DNA of 64,000 nt from an uncultured Akkermansia sp. (GTDB lineage Bacteria; Verrucomicrobiota; Verrucomicrobiia; Verrucomicrobiales; Akkermansiaceae). The position numbers and the translations under genes are program-made. Below are positions 23,198-31,541 of this stretch, piece by piece. The notes under the pieces were generated by a model. That model searched no databases. It saw only the letters and a list, made by a program, of their open reading frames with translations, and was not told the origin of the DNA. Numbering within the stretch: the stretch's first letter is position 1; each line of letters opens with the position of its first letter. The stretch is taken from assembly GCA_900548895.1 (NCBI GenBank), contig URLZ01000001.1, positions 1 through 64,000 on the forward strand, given 5' to 3'.

Positions 23198-25582
23198 ATG
23201 AATGCGCTGGCGTATGTGGTGGCGAGGCTCATGCCCTTCGCCTTCGTGAGTGTTGTGTATGATATTTTGGAGTTTGCGCTGGTAGCGTTGCGGGGCGGAG
23301 GCACGGGCCGCGGGGATGAGGGGCTGCTTTACTGGGCCTGCGACTTGGGGGCCTCGGTTTTTTTCTGCCTGTTGCCGTATTTGTGCTACCTGCTCGTTCT
23401 GCCGGCGGCGTATCACGGGAGTCAGCGGGATCGCTGCTGCACGGCGCTGTTGTTCGCTCTGTTTATGCTGCTCAGCGGGGCGGAGGAGCTCAGCGAGGTG
23501 CTCTCGGGTGATCAGTTCGGCATTCTGGGTGCCGAGCTGTTTCAGAATCCGGCGGGCACGCTGCACTATTTCGCCACGCTGCCCGGCGTCGCGTGGTGGC
23601 TGCTGGGGATGCTCGCCTGCGTGGCGGTGACCTTTTATGCGCTGCGCGGCCGCCTCCTTCCGCGCGCCATTCAGGTGCCGCCGGCGTGGCAGCGGGCGGC
23701 GCTGCTGCTGCTCGCGGCGGCAGCGGCCTTCACCCTCCTGAGTCTCCCTGAGGGTGTGATGAACACGAGCGGGATGCCGGAGATTTACCGCGACGGGATC
23801 ATCAGCCTCTTCGGCGACCTGATCGCGATGACGGCGGTTCCGGATCTCACGCAGATTTTTCGGATGCCGGTGCTGCAAACCGCCATGATGGCGGGTGCTC
23901 TGCTGTTCATGGAGGGAGCCTTCCGCTTTCTGTGGCCCGATCTGCGCTCGCCGGGGCAGCTCTTCCGCGAGGGGCATGCGCGGCTCTGTGCGCGCTATGG
24001 GGCTCTGCGGGTTCACTTGCTGCTGCTGGTGCTGGCGCTGCTGGTGCTGCGCTGGGGCAGTCTGGGGGCTTACCCCCTCATGGACACGACGGAGGCGCGC
24101 TACGGCGAGATGGCGCGCAAGATGCTGGAGACGGGCAACTGGTTGCAGCCGCAGTTTGATTACGGGGTGCCGTTCTGGGGCAAGCCTCCGCTGTCTTTCT
24201 GGGGAAGCGCGCTGACGATGAAACTCTTCGGCGTCAGCGAGTTCGCCGCGCGCTTCGCTCCCTATCTCGCGGCCGTGGGGATGGCGGCTCTGTTTTTCTG
24301 CTGGCCCTTCCGCCGCGCCCATGCGGGGGCGGCGACGCGGGAGGGGGCACTGGGTGCTGTGGAGCCGCGCGCGGAGGCGAAGGAGCCTGATATCCGCGGC
24401 GTCGATACGGAGATGGCGCTGGCCTGTGCCGCGGTGTTCCTGAGCAGCGTGATTGGCGTGATCGCCTCGGGCTCGGTGATGACGGATGCCTTTTTGGCGC
24501 TGGGCACGACGCTGACGCTCGTGTCGTTCCGGCGCGCGATGGAGGAGGGGGCTCACCGCATCTGGGGCTATGCGTTTTTTGTCGGTCTGGCTATCGGTTT
24601 GCTCAGCAAGAGCCCCTTGGCGCTGATGCTCGGCGGCCTGCCTGTTTTCCTGTGGGCGCTGCGGAGCGGCCAGTGGCGACTCTTGTTCCGCCGCTTGCCG
24701 ATGGTGAGCGGCTGCCTGCTGATGCTGGTGCTGGTGGTGCCTTGGTATTGGGCGGCGGAGTGCAGGACGCCGGGCTTTCTGCGCTACTTCATCGTCGGTG
24801 AGCATTTTGAGCGCTATCTGGTGAAGGGTTGGAGCGGTGATCTGTACGGGGCCGGTCACTCGCGGAGCATCGGGACGATTTGGATTTACGCGCTGGAGTC
24901 TTTTTTGCCGTGGACGCTGCTGCTGCCCTTTTTGCTGCGCCTTCCCGCTTGCCTCCGCGGCCGGGAGGGCGACAGGGGCAGCGCCCGCCGCAGGGAGGCG
25001 GAGAAGGGAGCAGAGAAGGGGGCCGTCACCTGCCCCGCCGGAGAAGTCTGCGGCGGTGTTGCTCCGTCGGGGGAGACAGCGGGGTTCCGCTTCGAGAGCT
25101 GGTATCTGTGGTGCTGGGCGCTGGCGCCTCTGGTTTTCTTTACGGCGGCGCGCAATATTCTGCCGGCCTATGTGTTGCCGGCGGCGCCGGCTTGGTGCAT
25201 GCTGCTGGTGCAGCGCCTGTGGCGCTCGCGGCACGCCCGCAACCTGGTGTTCGCCTGCGTGCCCCTGCTGGTGACGACGGCGCTCTTTCTGGCCGGCGGC
25301 GGCTTCCGCTACGTTGAGTACCGCTGCCAGCGGGAGCTGCTGCAGGGCTGGGAGCGGCAGCAGCCGCTCTACTACGTCGGCTCGGTGCCCTATTCGGCGC
25401 AGTTTTATTCCGCCGGGCACGCCCGCGCTTGGTCCGGCGACTGGCGCGACTGCCCGGAGGGCTCCTTTCTCGCGGTGCCGGACGGATCTCCGCTCAGCGC
25501 GGAGCTGAGCGCTGCGGGCGCGTGGCAGCGCGTCGCGCAGAGCCACGGCTGGCTGCTCTTCCGCCGGGTGGCGGGCAGGTGA
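23198..25582 (+). CDS. ArnT-like GT-C glycosyltransferase with an extra N-terminal membrane domain
   Basis: About 794 aa from ATG 23198, with a GTG one codon earlier. Two membrane modules are visible. Residues 1-285 hold about six membrane helices and a periplasmic-type segment near SGMPEIYRDGIISL, resembling the membrane part of LtaS/EptA-type sulfatase-fold proteins. From about residue 290 the sequence is a GT-C dolichyl-mannosyltransferase-like enzyme of the ArnT type: TTEARYGEMARKMLETGNWL, then GVPFWGKPPLSFW, with the acidic Glu in the first loop, followed by about ten helices. ArnT enzymes transfer a sugar from a polyprenyl-phosphate donor to lipid A or similar acceptors at the periplasmic face. 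Typical ArnT is about 550 aa, so the front module is extra. The donor and acceptor are unknown. Confidence 0.82.
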   Translation: MNALAYVVARLMPFAFVSVVYDILEFALVALRGGGTGRGDEGLLYWACDLGASVFFCLLPYLCYLLVLPAAYHGSQRDRCCTALLFALFMLLSGAEELSEVLSGDQFGILGAELFQNPAGTLHYFATLPGVAWWLLGMLACVAVTFYALRGRLLPRAIQVPPAWQRAALLLLAAAAAFTLLSLPEGVMNTSGMPEIYRDGIISLFGDLIAMTAVPDLTQIFRMPVLQTAMMAGALLFMEGAFRFLWPDLRSPGQLFREGHARLCARYGALRVHLLLLVLALLVLRWGSLGAYPLMDTTEARYGEMARKMLETGNWLQPQFDYGVPFWGKPPLSFWGSALTMKLFGVSEFAARFAPYLAAVGMAALFFCWPFRRAHAGAATREGALGAVEPRAEAKEPDIRGVDTEMALACAAVFLSSVIGVIASGSVMTDAFLALGTTLTLVSFRRAMEEGAHRIWGYAFFVGLAIGLLSKSPLALMLGGLPVFLWALRSGQWRLLFRRLPMVSGCLLMLVLVVPWYWAAECRTPGFLRYFIVGEHFERYLVKGWSGDLYGAGHSRSIGTIWIYALESFLPWTLLLPFLLRLPACLRGREGDRGSARRREAEKGAEKGAVTCPAGEVCGGVAPSGETAGFRFESWYLWCWALAPLVFFTAARNILPAYVLPAAPAWCMLLVQRLWRSRHARNLVFACVPLLVTTALFLAGGGFRYVEYRCQRELLQGWERQQPLYYVGSVPYSAQFYSAGHARAWSGDWRDCPEGSFLAVPDGSPLSAELSAAGAWQRVAQSHGWLLFRRVAGR

Positions 25583-25608
25583 AGGCGGGGCGCTGCTGCT
25601 CTTTATCC

Positions 25609-25637
25609 TTGAATGAGGCGCCGTTCGCTGCTAGAAT
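25609..25637 (+). promoter_or_regulatory. Promoter giving a leaderless coaE-rho mRNA
   Basis: TTGAAT at 25609-25614, 17 nt, TAGAAT at 25632-25637. The -10 box ends 7 nt before ATG 25645, so transcription should begin at or next to the start codon. An in-frame ATG at 25636 lies inside the -10 box and is therefore not a credible start. Confidence 0.75.
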
Positions 25638-25644
25638 GCCCGCG

Positions 25645-27534
25645 ATGAAGGTCATCGTTGTAACAGGGGGAATCGCCTCCGGCAAATCCACGGCCGTCGG
25701 GATGCTCACGGAGCTCGGCGGCAAGGGTGTTGAGATTTTTGACTGTGATGAGCAGGCGCGTCGGCTTCGCGAGAGCGGTGCTCTCACGGAAGAGCTGGCC
25801 CAAGTGCTCGGTCCCGAGGTGCTCGATGAGCAGGGGCAGCTGAGCACGGAGAGCCTGCGGCGCTTGGTCGAGAGCGATGCGGAGAAGCGCGCCGCGCTCG
25901 GCCGCGTGGTGCACCCGCGTCTGGCGGCGGCGTATGCCGAAGCGGTGCAGGCTGCTCGCGAGCGTGACGATGTGCATACCTTCATTCTCGATGCGCCGCT
26001 GTATTTTGAATCCGAGTCCGAGTTCCCGGCGGACATGGTCTGTGTGGTGGCGTGCAGCCCGTCGACGCAGAAGGCGCGCCTGATGCGCCGCAACGGCTTT
26101 TCGGAGCAGGAGGCCGATCTGCTGATGGGCGCTCAGATGCCGACGGACGAGAAGATGCGGCGGGCGGACGTGGTCTTCTGGAACGAAGGGGCCCGCGTGC
26201 GCATGCAGGCTCAGGTGCAGGTCTTCTTCAATACGTGGATTGCGCCCGAGGTGAAGGCTCTTCAGGCGCGCTCCCGCGTCTTCCGCATCAACGAGTTGAG
26301 GCTCCTGCCGCTCAATGAGCTGGTGACCATGGCCCGCGAGGCGGAGCTGCGCTATGCGCTGAGCCTTCCGCGCGCCGAGCTGACTTATGAGCTGATGCGC
26401 TTCCACCTCAACAGCGGCGCTCAGGTGCTGGCGAGCGGGGTGCTGGAGTTCTGCCCAGGCGGCGAGGTAGTACTGCGCGACGGTGCGCGCAGCTTCCGCC
26501 CCGGCAAGGATGATCCCCTGCTGCCGAACGAGCTGGTGCGCCGCTTCGGCCTGCGCCCCGGTCAGGAGGTGTCGGCGCGCCTGCGCCTGCCGCGCCACCC
26601 CCGCGAGAACGGTACGCTGGTGGTCGATGAACTGCTGCAGATCGAGGGTGTTCCGGCTGCCGATTTTCAGGCGCCGAAGGAGTTTGAGAAGCTCACGCCG
26701 CTCATCCCCCGCGAGCGCCTGATTCTCGAGAACAACGTGAACAAGGCGGCCTCCATGCGCGTGCTGGATCTGATCACTCCGCTGGGCCTCGGACAGCGCG
26801 CGCTCATCGTGGCGCCTCCCCGCGGCGGCAAGACGGTGCTGCTCAAGACGATTGCCGGCTCGCTGCGCGCCAACTACCCGGATCTCGACCTGCTGATTCT
26901 GCTGCTCGACGAGCGCCCGGAGGAAGTGACGGATTTTGAGGAGACGGTGGACGCCCCGGTCTACGCCTCGACCTTTGATGAGCCCTCGAAGCGCCATGCA
27001 CAGCTCAGCGACTTGGTGCTCGAGCGGGCGCGGCGCCTCGTGGAGCAGGGCCGCAACGTCGTCATCATGCTCGATTCGCTCACGCGCCTGGCCCGCGGGT
27101 ACAACGCGAATCAAGTGGGCGGGCGAACGATGTCCGGCGGCCTCGGCTCGAACGCTCTGGAGAAGCCCCGCAAGTTTTTCGGTGCGGCGCGCAATGTGGA
27201 GGAGGGCGGCAGTCTGACGATTATCGCGACCTGCCTCGTCGATACGGAGTCTCGCATGGACGAGATCATCTTCGAGGAGTTCAAGGGAACGGGCAATATG
27301 GAGATTCGCCTCGATCGCGACTTGGCCGAGCGCCGCATTTACCCGGCCATCTCCATTCCCCAGAGCGGTACGCGCAACGATGACCGCCTCTATCACCCCG
27401 ATGAGCTGGTGCGCGTGCTTCAGCTGCGCCGCCAGCTGGCGATGCTGCCCGGCTGGGAGGGGCTGGAGACGCTCAAGCGCAATATCGCGGCGACGCAGAA
27501 CAACGCCGAGCTGCTGCTGCGCGGCCTGCGTTGA
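25645..27534 (+). CDS. Fusion of dephospho-CoA kinase (CoaE) and transcription terminator Rho
   Basis: 629 aa in one uninterrupted frame. Residues 1-205 are dephospho-CoA kinase, the last step of coenzyme A synthesis: P-loop GGIASGKST at the start, [14 protein letters not shown], and [13 protein letters not shown]. Residues about 215-629 are a full-length Rho: N-terminal helical domain ([16 protein letters not shown]), an RNA-binding OB region whose RNP1-like stretch is diverged, Walker [12 protein letters not shown] near residue 389, [12 protein letters not shown], the Q-loop ([14 protein letters not shown]), and the R-loop block [16 protein letters not shown]. coli CoaE is about 206 aa and Rho 419 aa, so both parts are complete. 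The stand-alone proteins are unrelated in function. Whether the fusion is known in the phylum could not be checked here. Confidence 0.95.
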   Translation: MKVIVVTGGIASGKSTAVGMLTELGGKGVEIFDCDEQARRLRESGALTEELAQVLGPEVLDEQGQLSTESLRRLVESDAEKRAALGRVVHPRLAAAYAEAVQAARERDDVHTFILDAPLYFESESEFPADMVCVVACSPSTQKARLMRRNGFSEQEADLLMGAQMPTDEKMRRADVVFWNEGARVRMQAQVQVFFNTWIAPEVKALQARSRVFRINELRLLPLNELVTMAREAELRYALSLPRAELTYELMRFHLNSGAQVLASGVLEFCPGGEVVLRDGARSFRPGKDDPLLPNELVRRFGLRPGQEVSARLRLPRHPRENGTLVVDELLQIEGVPAADFQAPKEFEKLTPLIPRERLILENNVNKAASMRVLDLITPLGLGQRALIVAPPRGGKTVLLKTIAGSLRANYPDLDLLILLLDERPEEVTDFEETVDAPVYASTFDEPSKRHAQLSDLVLERARRLVEQGRNVVIMLDSLTRLARGYNANQVGGRTMSGGLGSNALEKPRKFFGAARNVEEGGSLTIIATCLVDTESRMDEIIFEEFKGTGNMEIRLDRDLAERRIYPAISIPQSGTRNDDRLYHPDELVRVLQLRRQLAMLPGWEGLETLKRNIAATQNNAELLLRGLR

Positions 27535-27792
27535 CCGCGAGCGCGCCCCGCGCCCTGAATGCCCTCTCCGGCCCCAGGGGCGGCTCGGTGGAGTGCCCCG
27601 CATGTCACGACGCGCGGGGAGGCGGAGGGCCGGTGCGGCGGAGCGTTCCCCGGCTTTCGACGCCCTGCTGAGGCTTGCCTTTCCCGCAGTCGCCGCCTCC
27701 GGTCTCCATGTTCGGGGGAGGAAGCGGGCAGAACGGCACGACCGGGCGGCACATACCCCCGCACTTCGCCCTCGCTTGCATCCACGCCGCCC

Positions 27793-28674
27793 TCACTCCA
27801 TGAGGGCGGCCGGCTCCGCGGCGGACTCCGGCCAGAGCTTCAGACTGACCATGAAGGTCTCCCACGCCAGCAGCATCTGTTCAAAGGCGGCGGGGTTGAC
27901 TTCAAAGTTCGTCAGGGTGTGATCCGCACCCGGGCAGGCGATGAACTCGGCCCGATTGCCGAGCTTTGTCCAGATCTCGCAGAACCATTCGCGCATGCCG
28001 CAGTCCAGCAACGGGTCTTCGAGCCCGTGCGCGCAGAAGAGCGGCGGCAGGTGGTGGCGCAGCAGGTCGCAGGGGTTGAGCGCAGCCGGGTTCGTCGAGT
28101 CGCGCATCACATTGAGGAGGCGGGCCTCGGGAGCCTCGACATCGACAATGCCGCGGAAGATGGCGACAGCAGCCGGCATGAGCGGCAGCTCGCGCTTGGC
28201 CATGAACTTCCACCAGGGGCGGGGCGTCTCGGGCTGCATGGCGGCATTGAGCGCCATCAGGCCGCCGGCATCCGAACCGGCCAGCGTGATGAGTGCGGGA
28301 TCGATCCCGAGAGCCTCCGCGTTGCGGTGCAGCCAGGTCCAGGCGTCGAGCCCGTCCTGAACGATATCATCGGCCAGCACCTCGAAGCGCGCTCGTGTGC
28401 GATACTCCGGCAAAAAACAGACAATGCCCCGGCTGGCGAGGTGCAGAGCCCACGAGCTGAACTCGCTCACGTAGTCGAGCATCCACATGCCGCCGTGAAA
28501 AAACATGACGGCCGGCGCGCGGCGCTCCGCGCAGTGCCCCTGCGGCGCAATCATGTACACCTTGAGCGCAACGCCATCGGCAAATTGCTTCCACTCGAAA
28601 GAGTCCGCCCGCTCCAGCCAGCGCCGGCTTCGGCCTTCGGCTGCGGCATGCGGGTGAGGGAGAAAGGATGTCAT
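27793..28674 (-). CDS. Alpha/beta-hydrolase, HSL-esterase-like, with Asp at the nucleophile position
   Basis: 293 aa from ATG 28674. It has the HSL-type oxyanion motif HGGMWMLDY, a strand-helix elbow, a DCG/EDP acid loop (HGLEDPLLDCGMREW) and a late GADHTL histidine. The elbow reads AGSDAGGLMA (Asp135 central) where HSL esterases have GDSAGG, so the Ser and Asp appear swapped and the usual serine is not in the nucleophile slot. Catalysis would need an Asp nucleophile, as in dehalogenases and epoxide hydrolases, or the adjacent Ser, or be absent. There is no signal peptide. It is divergent from 28739 with only 64 bp between starts. The substrate is unknown. Confidence 0.8.
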   Translation of the reverse strand: MTSFLPHPHAAAEGRSRRWLERADSFEWKQFADGVALKVYMIAPQGHCAERRAPAVMFFHGGMWMLDYVSEFSSWALHLASRGIVCFLPEYRTRARFEVLADDIVQDGLDAWTWLHRNAEALGIDPALITLAGSDAGGLMALNAAMQPETPRPWWKFMAKRELPLMPAAVAIFRGIVDVEAPEARLLNVMRDSTNPAALNPCDLLRHHLPPLFCAHGLEDPLLDCGMREWFCEIWTKLGNRAEFIACPGADHTLTNFEVNPAAFEQMLLAWETFMVSLKLWPESAAEPAALME

Positions 28675-28683
28675 ATTGCGCGG

Positions 28684-28689
28684 ACAGTA
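28684..28689 (-). promoter_or_regulatory. Putative -10 box of the hydrolase gene
   Basis: TACTGT on the minus strand ends 9 nt before ATG 28674, again the leaderless spacing. The -35 is unclear (TTGCTT at 19 nt). Confidence 0.4.
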
Positions 28690-28699
28690 TGCATTTTTC

Positions 28700-28728
28700 T
28701 TGCCATAAAAGCAAGCTTGATGTAGTCT
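28700..28728 (+). promoter_or_regulatory. Promoter giving a nearly leaderless mRNA for 28739
   Basis: TTGCCA at 28700-28705, 17 nt, TAGTCT at 28723-28728. The -10 ends 10 nt before ATG 28739. Confidence 0.6.
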
Positions 28729-28738
28729 GGATGCAGGC

Positions 28739-29830
28739 ATGAAACCATTTTTTTACTCTCTTCTGGCCGTCTCCGCCGCCCTCCCCGCTGCATGGGCACA
28801 AGTGGGCAACGACGCACTCGACGCCGCGACGCGTCGCCACATCGCTCAGCGCGAAATGGCGCAGCAGCCGAAGCAGGAAGCCCCGCTGAGGCTCCCTCAT
28901 CAGGAGAGAGCCCGCGAAATTGCGGACTTGGTGTATAACACCTGGCGCGTCTGCCACGCCAACGGCGGCAATCTGGCCGAATGGGAGCGCTGCACCACAC
29001 GCTCGCGTGTGCGCAAGGTGCGCAACCTCATTGTCTCGCAGCGCGGTCGCTATCCGCAGGCCTACTTCCGCGAGGCCCAGTACATGCCCTCGCTGGATCG
29101 CTTCAACTACGTGGGCTCCGTGGCTTCCTGCAACGGGAATACGCTCGCGGCCACCTACTTCGGCAAGGTGCAACTCGGCGATGGCAAGCCGTCGGACACG
29201 GCCTTCGTGATCCTGCTGGTCAACGAGGACGGCCGCTGGAAGGTGGATCAGACGCGCTGCTTTGACCTCTCCCGCATCCCCGAGGTGCGCAAGCGCCTGC
29301 TGGCGCGCGACACCAAGGTGCTCATGGAGCAGGACGGCTTTCACCCCTACCGCTCGATTCCCGAGATCCCGCCGGCCTGCCCGGCTCCGCAGCTGATCGG
29401 CAAGATCTTCGTTGACTGCCCCGGGCGCGAGATTGACCTGCGCATCAACGGGATTTCTGCCCACGAGTTTTACGACGAACGCCGCGCCGACGTCATCTCC
29501 GGCGGGCTGCGCCGCGGCTCCAACACCATCTCGTACACCATCCGCGAACTCGACGGCCGCGAACACCCCTCGATGGCGATCGGGCTCTTTGTCATGCCCG
29601 AGACGCCCGGCAACGCCCCTGTTTGCGTCTTTGACCACATCCTGGATGCCTCCGACGCGGCGAAGGGCGGCAGCTTCACCTTCAACGTCTCCAACACGCA
29701 GATCGCGTCGATGAACCCGAAGTTCACGGGAGAGAAGCCTCAGCCCTTCCACGCCGTGCCGCTCAAGAAGCGCGACGAGAAGACCGAGAAGCCCGACCCT
29801 GCCGTGGCTCCCGCGCCTCCCGCGAACTGA
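28739..29830 (+). CDS. Secreted hypothetical protein
   Basis: 363 aa with a Sec signal peptide (residues 1-20, ending AWA). A helical segment rich in R/Q/E follows (about 25-60), then a domain (about 60-180) with a cystatin/NTF2-like feel: YNTWRVCHANGG, then DTAFVILLVNEDGRWKVDQT, a strand pair that often closes such folds. The second half (about 195-330) has short beta strands and may be a beta-sandwich. The tail is rich in K/E/P/A. The function is not recognised. The start is fixed by the promoter, whose -10 lies 10 nt upstream. It is probably periplasmic. Despite the shared control region, no functional link to the divergent hydrolase is evident. Confidence 0.75.
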   Translation: MKPFFYSLLAVSAALPAAWAQVGNDALDAATRRHIAQREMAQQPKQEAPLRLPHQERAREIADLVYNTWRVCHANGGNLAEWERCTTRSRVRKVRNLIVSQRGRYPQAYFREAQYMPSLDRFNYVGSVASCNGNTLAATYFGKVQLGDGKPSDTAFVILLVNEDGRWKVDQTRCFDLSRIPEVRKRLLARDTKVLMEQDGFHPYRSIPEIPPACPAPQLIGKIFVDCPGREIDLRINGISAHEFYDERRADVISGGLRRGSNTISYTIRELDGREHPSMAIGLFVMPETPGNAPVCVFDHILDASDAAKGGSFTFNVSNTQIASMNPKFTGEKPQPFHAVPLKKRDEKTEKPDPAVAPAPPAN

Positions 29831-30003
29831 AGCGGGGCGGGGAAAGGGGGGATAGCCTCCGGGGCTCACCCTCCGCCTGAACGGAGAGGCGCACCGCCTG
29901 AGCGGCGACTGGGAAGCCGGAGAGGCCTCCCGAGCGCTGAGCGCAGAACGCTGAGTGTGTCGTTGCGCCTCAGCCGTGCTCGGGCTCTGGTTGGGTGCCT
30001 CCG

Positions 30004-30021
30004 CCTCCGCAGAAGCGGAGG
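30004..30021. terminator. Small hairpin between convergent genes
   Basis: CCTCCGC and GCGGAGG pair over 7 bp around an AGAA loop in the 277-bp gap between converging genes. There is no T-run on either strand, so termination here would be weak or Rho-dependent. The rest of the gap shows no gene. Confidence 0.35.
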
Positions 30022-30107
30022 GAGTGAGGAGAGACCTTGCCGCCTTGTCCTCGGGCGCTCAGCCTGAGGGGCGCCGGGACATCCCGAGGCAATCACGGGG
30101 AAGGGTC

Positions 30108-31454
30108 TCAGGCGGTGGCGATGTGCGGGCGCACGAGCCGCCAGCAGGTGATGAACGAGCTGGCGAAATCCTCCGGGCGGCGCTCGATCCAGCGGTCTAT
30201 CAGCTCCGCCGGGAAGGGGAGCACACCGGCAATTTCCGCCGCGGGGAAGCGCACCTTGCCGCCGTGCATCGCCGCATAGAGCTCCACGTGCTCCATGCCC
30301 GTCTCCTCGCAGGGCGCGAGGTGGCCGATGCGGACGAGCTTCGCCCCGCTGATGCCGAGCTCTTCGCCCAGCTCGCGCTCGGCCGCTGCCTCATAGCTCT
30401 CCCCGGCATCCAAGTGGCCGGCGGCGGAGGAGTCCCAGACGCCCGGCTGGCGGTCCTTGAGCATCGAGCGCTTTTGCAGCAGGCAGTCGCGATTCTTGTT
30501 GAACACGAGGATGTGGACGGCGCGGTGCATCAGCCCGCGCTCGTGCACCTCGCGGCGCGTCGCCTGGCCCGTCACCACATCGTCGGAGTCCACCACATCG
30601 AAGAGCTCGTCATCGCGCTGCGCGACAGCCGCCAGCGGGTGCGAATCATAGAGCTCCGTCAGCTCGGCCCATTGCCTCAGGCTCAGCTCCTCGGGGCGCG
30701 CCGTCAGCGAGACGCCGAGGCGCGAGGCCACCTCGGCCCAGGCCGGCTCCGGCGGCAGAAACTTGTACATCTGTTTGCGGCGCTGGGCATAGCAGCGCTG
30801 CATCAGCGAGTTCATCAAGCGGTGATCGAAGGGGGGCAAGCTCAGCGGGTCGCGCGGCGTGAGCAGCATCACCGTCGAATCAATCTTGGGGCGCGGGAAA
30901 AAAGCCTCGGGAGGCACCGTGCGGAGAGCCTGCGGCACCCAGTCCATCTGCACCCGCAGCGAGAGAATCCCGTAGGCCTCGTCTCCCGGCCCGGCCAGAA
31001 TGCGATCGATGAACTCCTTTTGCAGCATCACCACCGCGCGCTCGCAGGCGCAGGGCTGCGTGAGAAAATTGGCGAGAATCGCGCCGCCGCACGAATAGGG
31101 CAGATTGCCCAGAAACTTCACCGGACGCTCCGCAAAGAGGCAGCGGGGATCCCACGAGGCCCCGTCCGCATGGTGCACCTCCACGTGCGCGTCGTCCGCC
31201 CAGCGCTCGCGGTGATAGGCCGCGAGGCGGGCATCGAACTCCACGAGAATCAGCTTGCGGCAGCGGGGCGCGACAAACTCCGTGAGAGCCCCCGTGCCCG
31301 GACCGACCTCCACCACGCAGTCCTGCGGCTGAAGGTCGAGCTGATCCACAATCCGCCGCGCCACGTTCTCGTCGATGAGAAAGTTTTGCCCGAGGGACTT
31401 GGAGGGCGTGATGCCGGCCCTGTCGAGAACGTCGCGGATCTGGGTGATATTCAT
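30108..31454 (-). CDS. ksgA: Fusion of 16S rRNA dimethyltransferase KsgA (RsmA) and a Nudix hydrolase
   Basis: 448 aa from ATG 31454, fixed by a promoter 8 nt upstream. Residues 1-265 are KsgA, which dimethylates the two adenines near the 3' end of 16S rRNA: KSLGQNFLIDENV, SAM motif VEVGPGTGALTEF, and the catalytic NLPYS near residue 115. Residues about 280-448 are a Nudix hydrolase with an intact box GHLDAGESYEAAAERELGEE (about 346-365), led by DDELFDVVDSDDVVTGQA. That lead resembles the YfcD/isopentenyl-diphosphate-isomerase-like Nudix branch. KsgA alone is about 270 aa, so this is a true fusion and both active sites look complete. The Nudix substrate is unknown. It is divergent from hemB. 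Confidence 0.93.
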   Translation of the reverse strand: MNITQIRDVLDRAGITPSKSLGQNFLIDENVARRIVDQLDLQPQDCVVEVGPGTGALTEFVAPRCRKLILVEFDARLAAYHRERWADDAHVEVHHADGASWDPRCLFAERPVKFLGNLPYSCGGAILANFLTQPCACERAVVMLQKEFIDRILAGPGDEAYGILSLRVQMDWVPQALRTVPPEAFFPRPKIDSTVMLLTPRDPLSLPPFDHRLMNSLMQRCYAQRRKQMYKFLPPEPAWAEVASRLGVSLTARPEELSLRQWAELTELYDSHPLAAVAQRDDELFDVVDSDDVVTGQATRREVHERGLMHRAVHILVFNKNRDCLLQKRSMLKDRQPGVWDSSAAGHLDAGESYEAAAERELGEELGISGAKLVRIGHLAPCEETGMEHVELYAAMHGGKVRFPAAEIAGVLPFPAELIDRWIERRPEDFASSFITCWRLVRPHIATA

Positions 31455-31462
31455 GCGCGTGC

Positions 31463-31491
31463 ATTGTAGCCCTTGGCCCTGAGCTTGGCAA
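31463..31491 (-). promoter_or_regulatory. Promoter giving a leaderless ksgA-nudix mRNA
   Basis: On the minus strand TTGCCA (31491-31486), 17 nt, TACAAT (31468-31463), ending 8 nt before ATG 31454. Confidence 0.7.
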
Positions 31492-31502
31492 GTACTTTCG
31501 CC

Positions 31503-31531
31503 TTTACAGCACGGGGGGCCGGTGCTACAAT
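31503..31531 (+). promoter_or_regulatory. Promoter giving a nearly leaderless hemB mRNA
   Basis: TTTACA at 31503-31508, 17 nt, TACAAT at 31526-31531, ending 10 nt before ATG 31542. The two divergent promoters do not overlap and fill the 87-bp gap. Confidence 0.7.
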
Positions 31532-31541
31532 CGCCCCGCTT

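Noticed and set aside
23153..25546. 797-codon open frame antisense to the ArnT-like gene
   Set aside because: It is extremely Arg/Gln/His-rich with no hydrophobic core, a typical antisense artefact.
25603..27603. 666-codon open frame antisense to coaE-rho
   Set aside because: The plus strand carries invariant CoaE and Rho motifs throughout.
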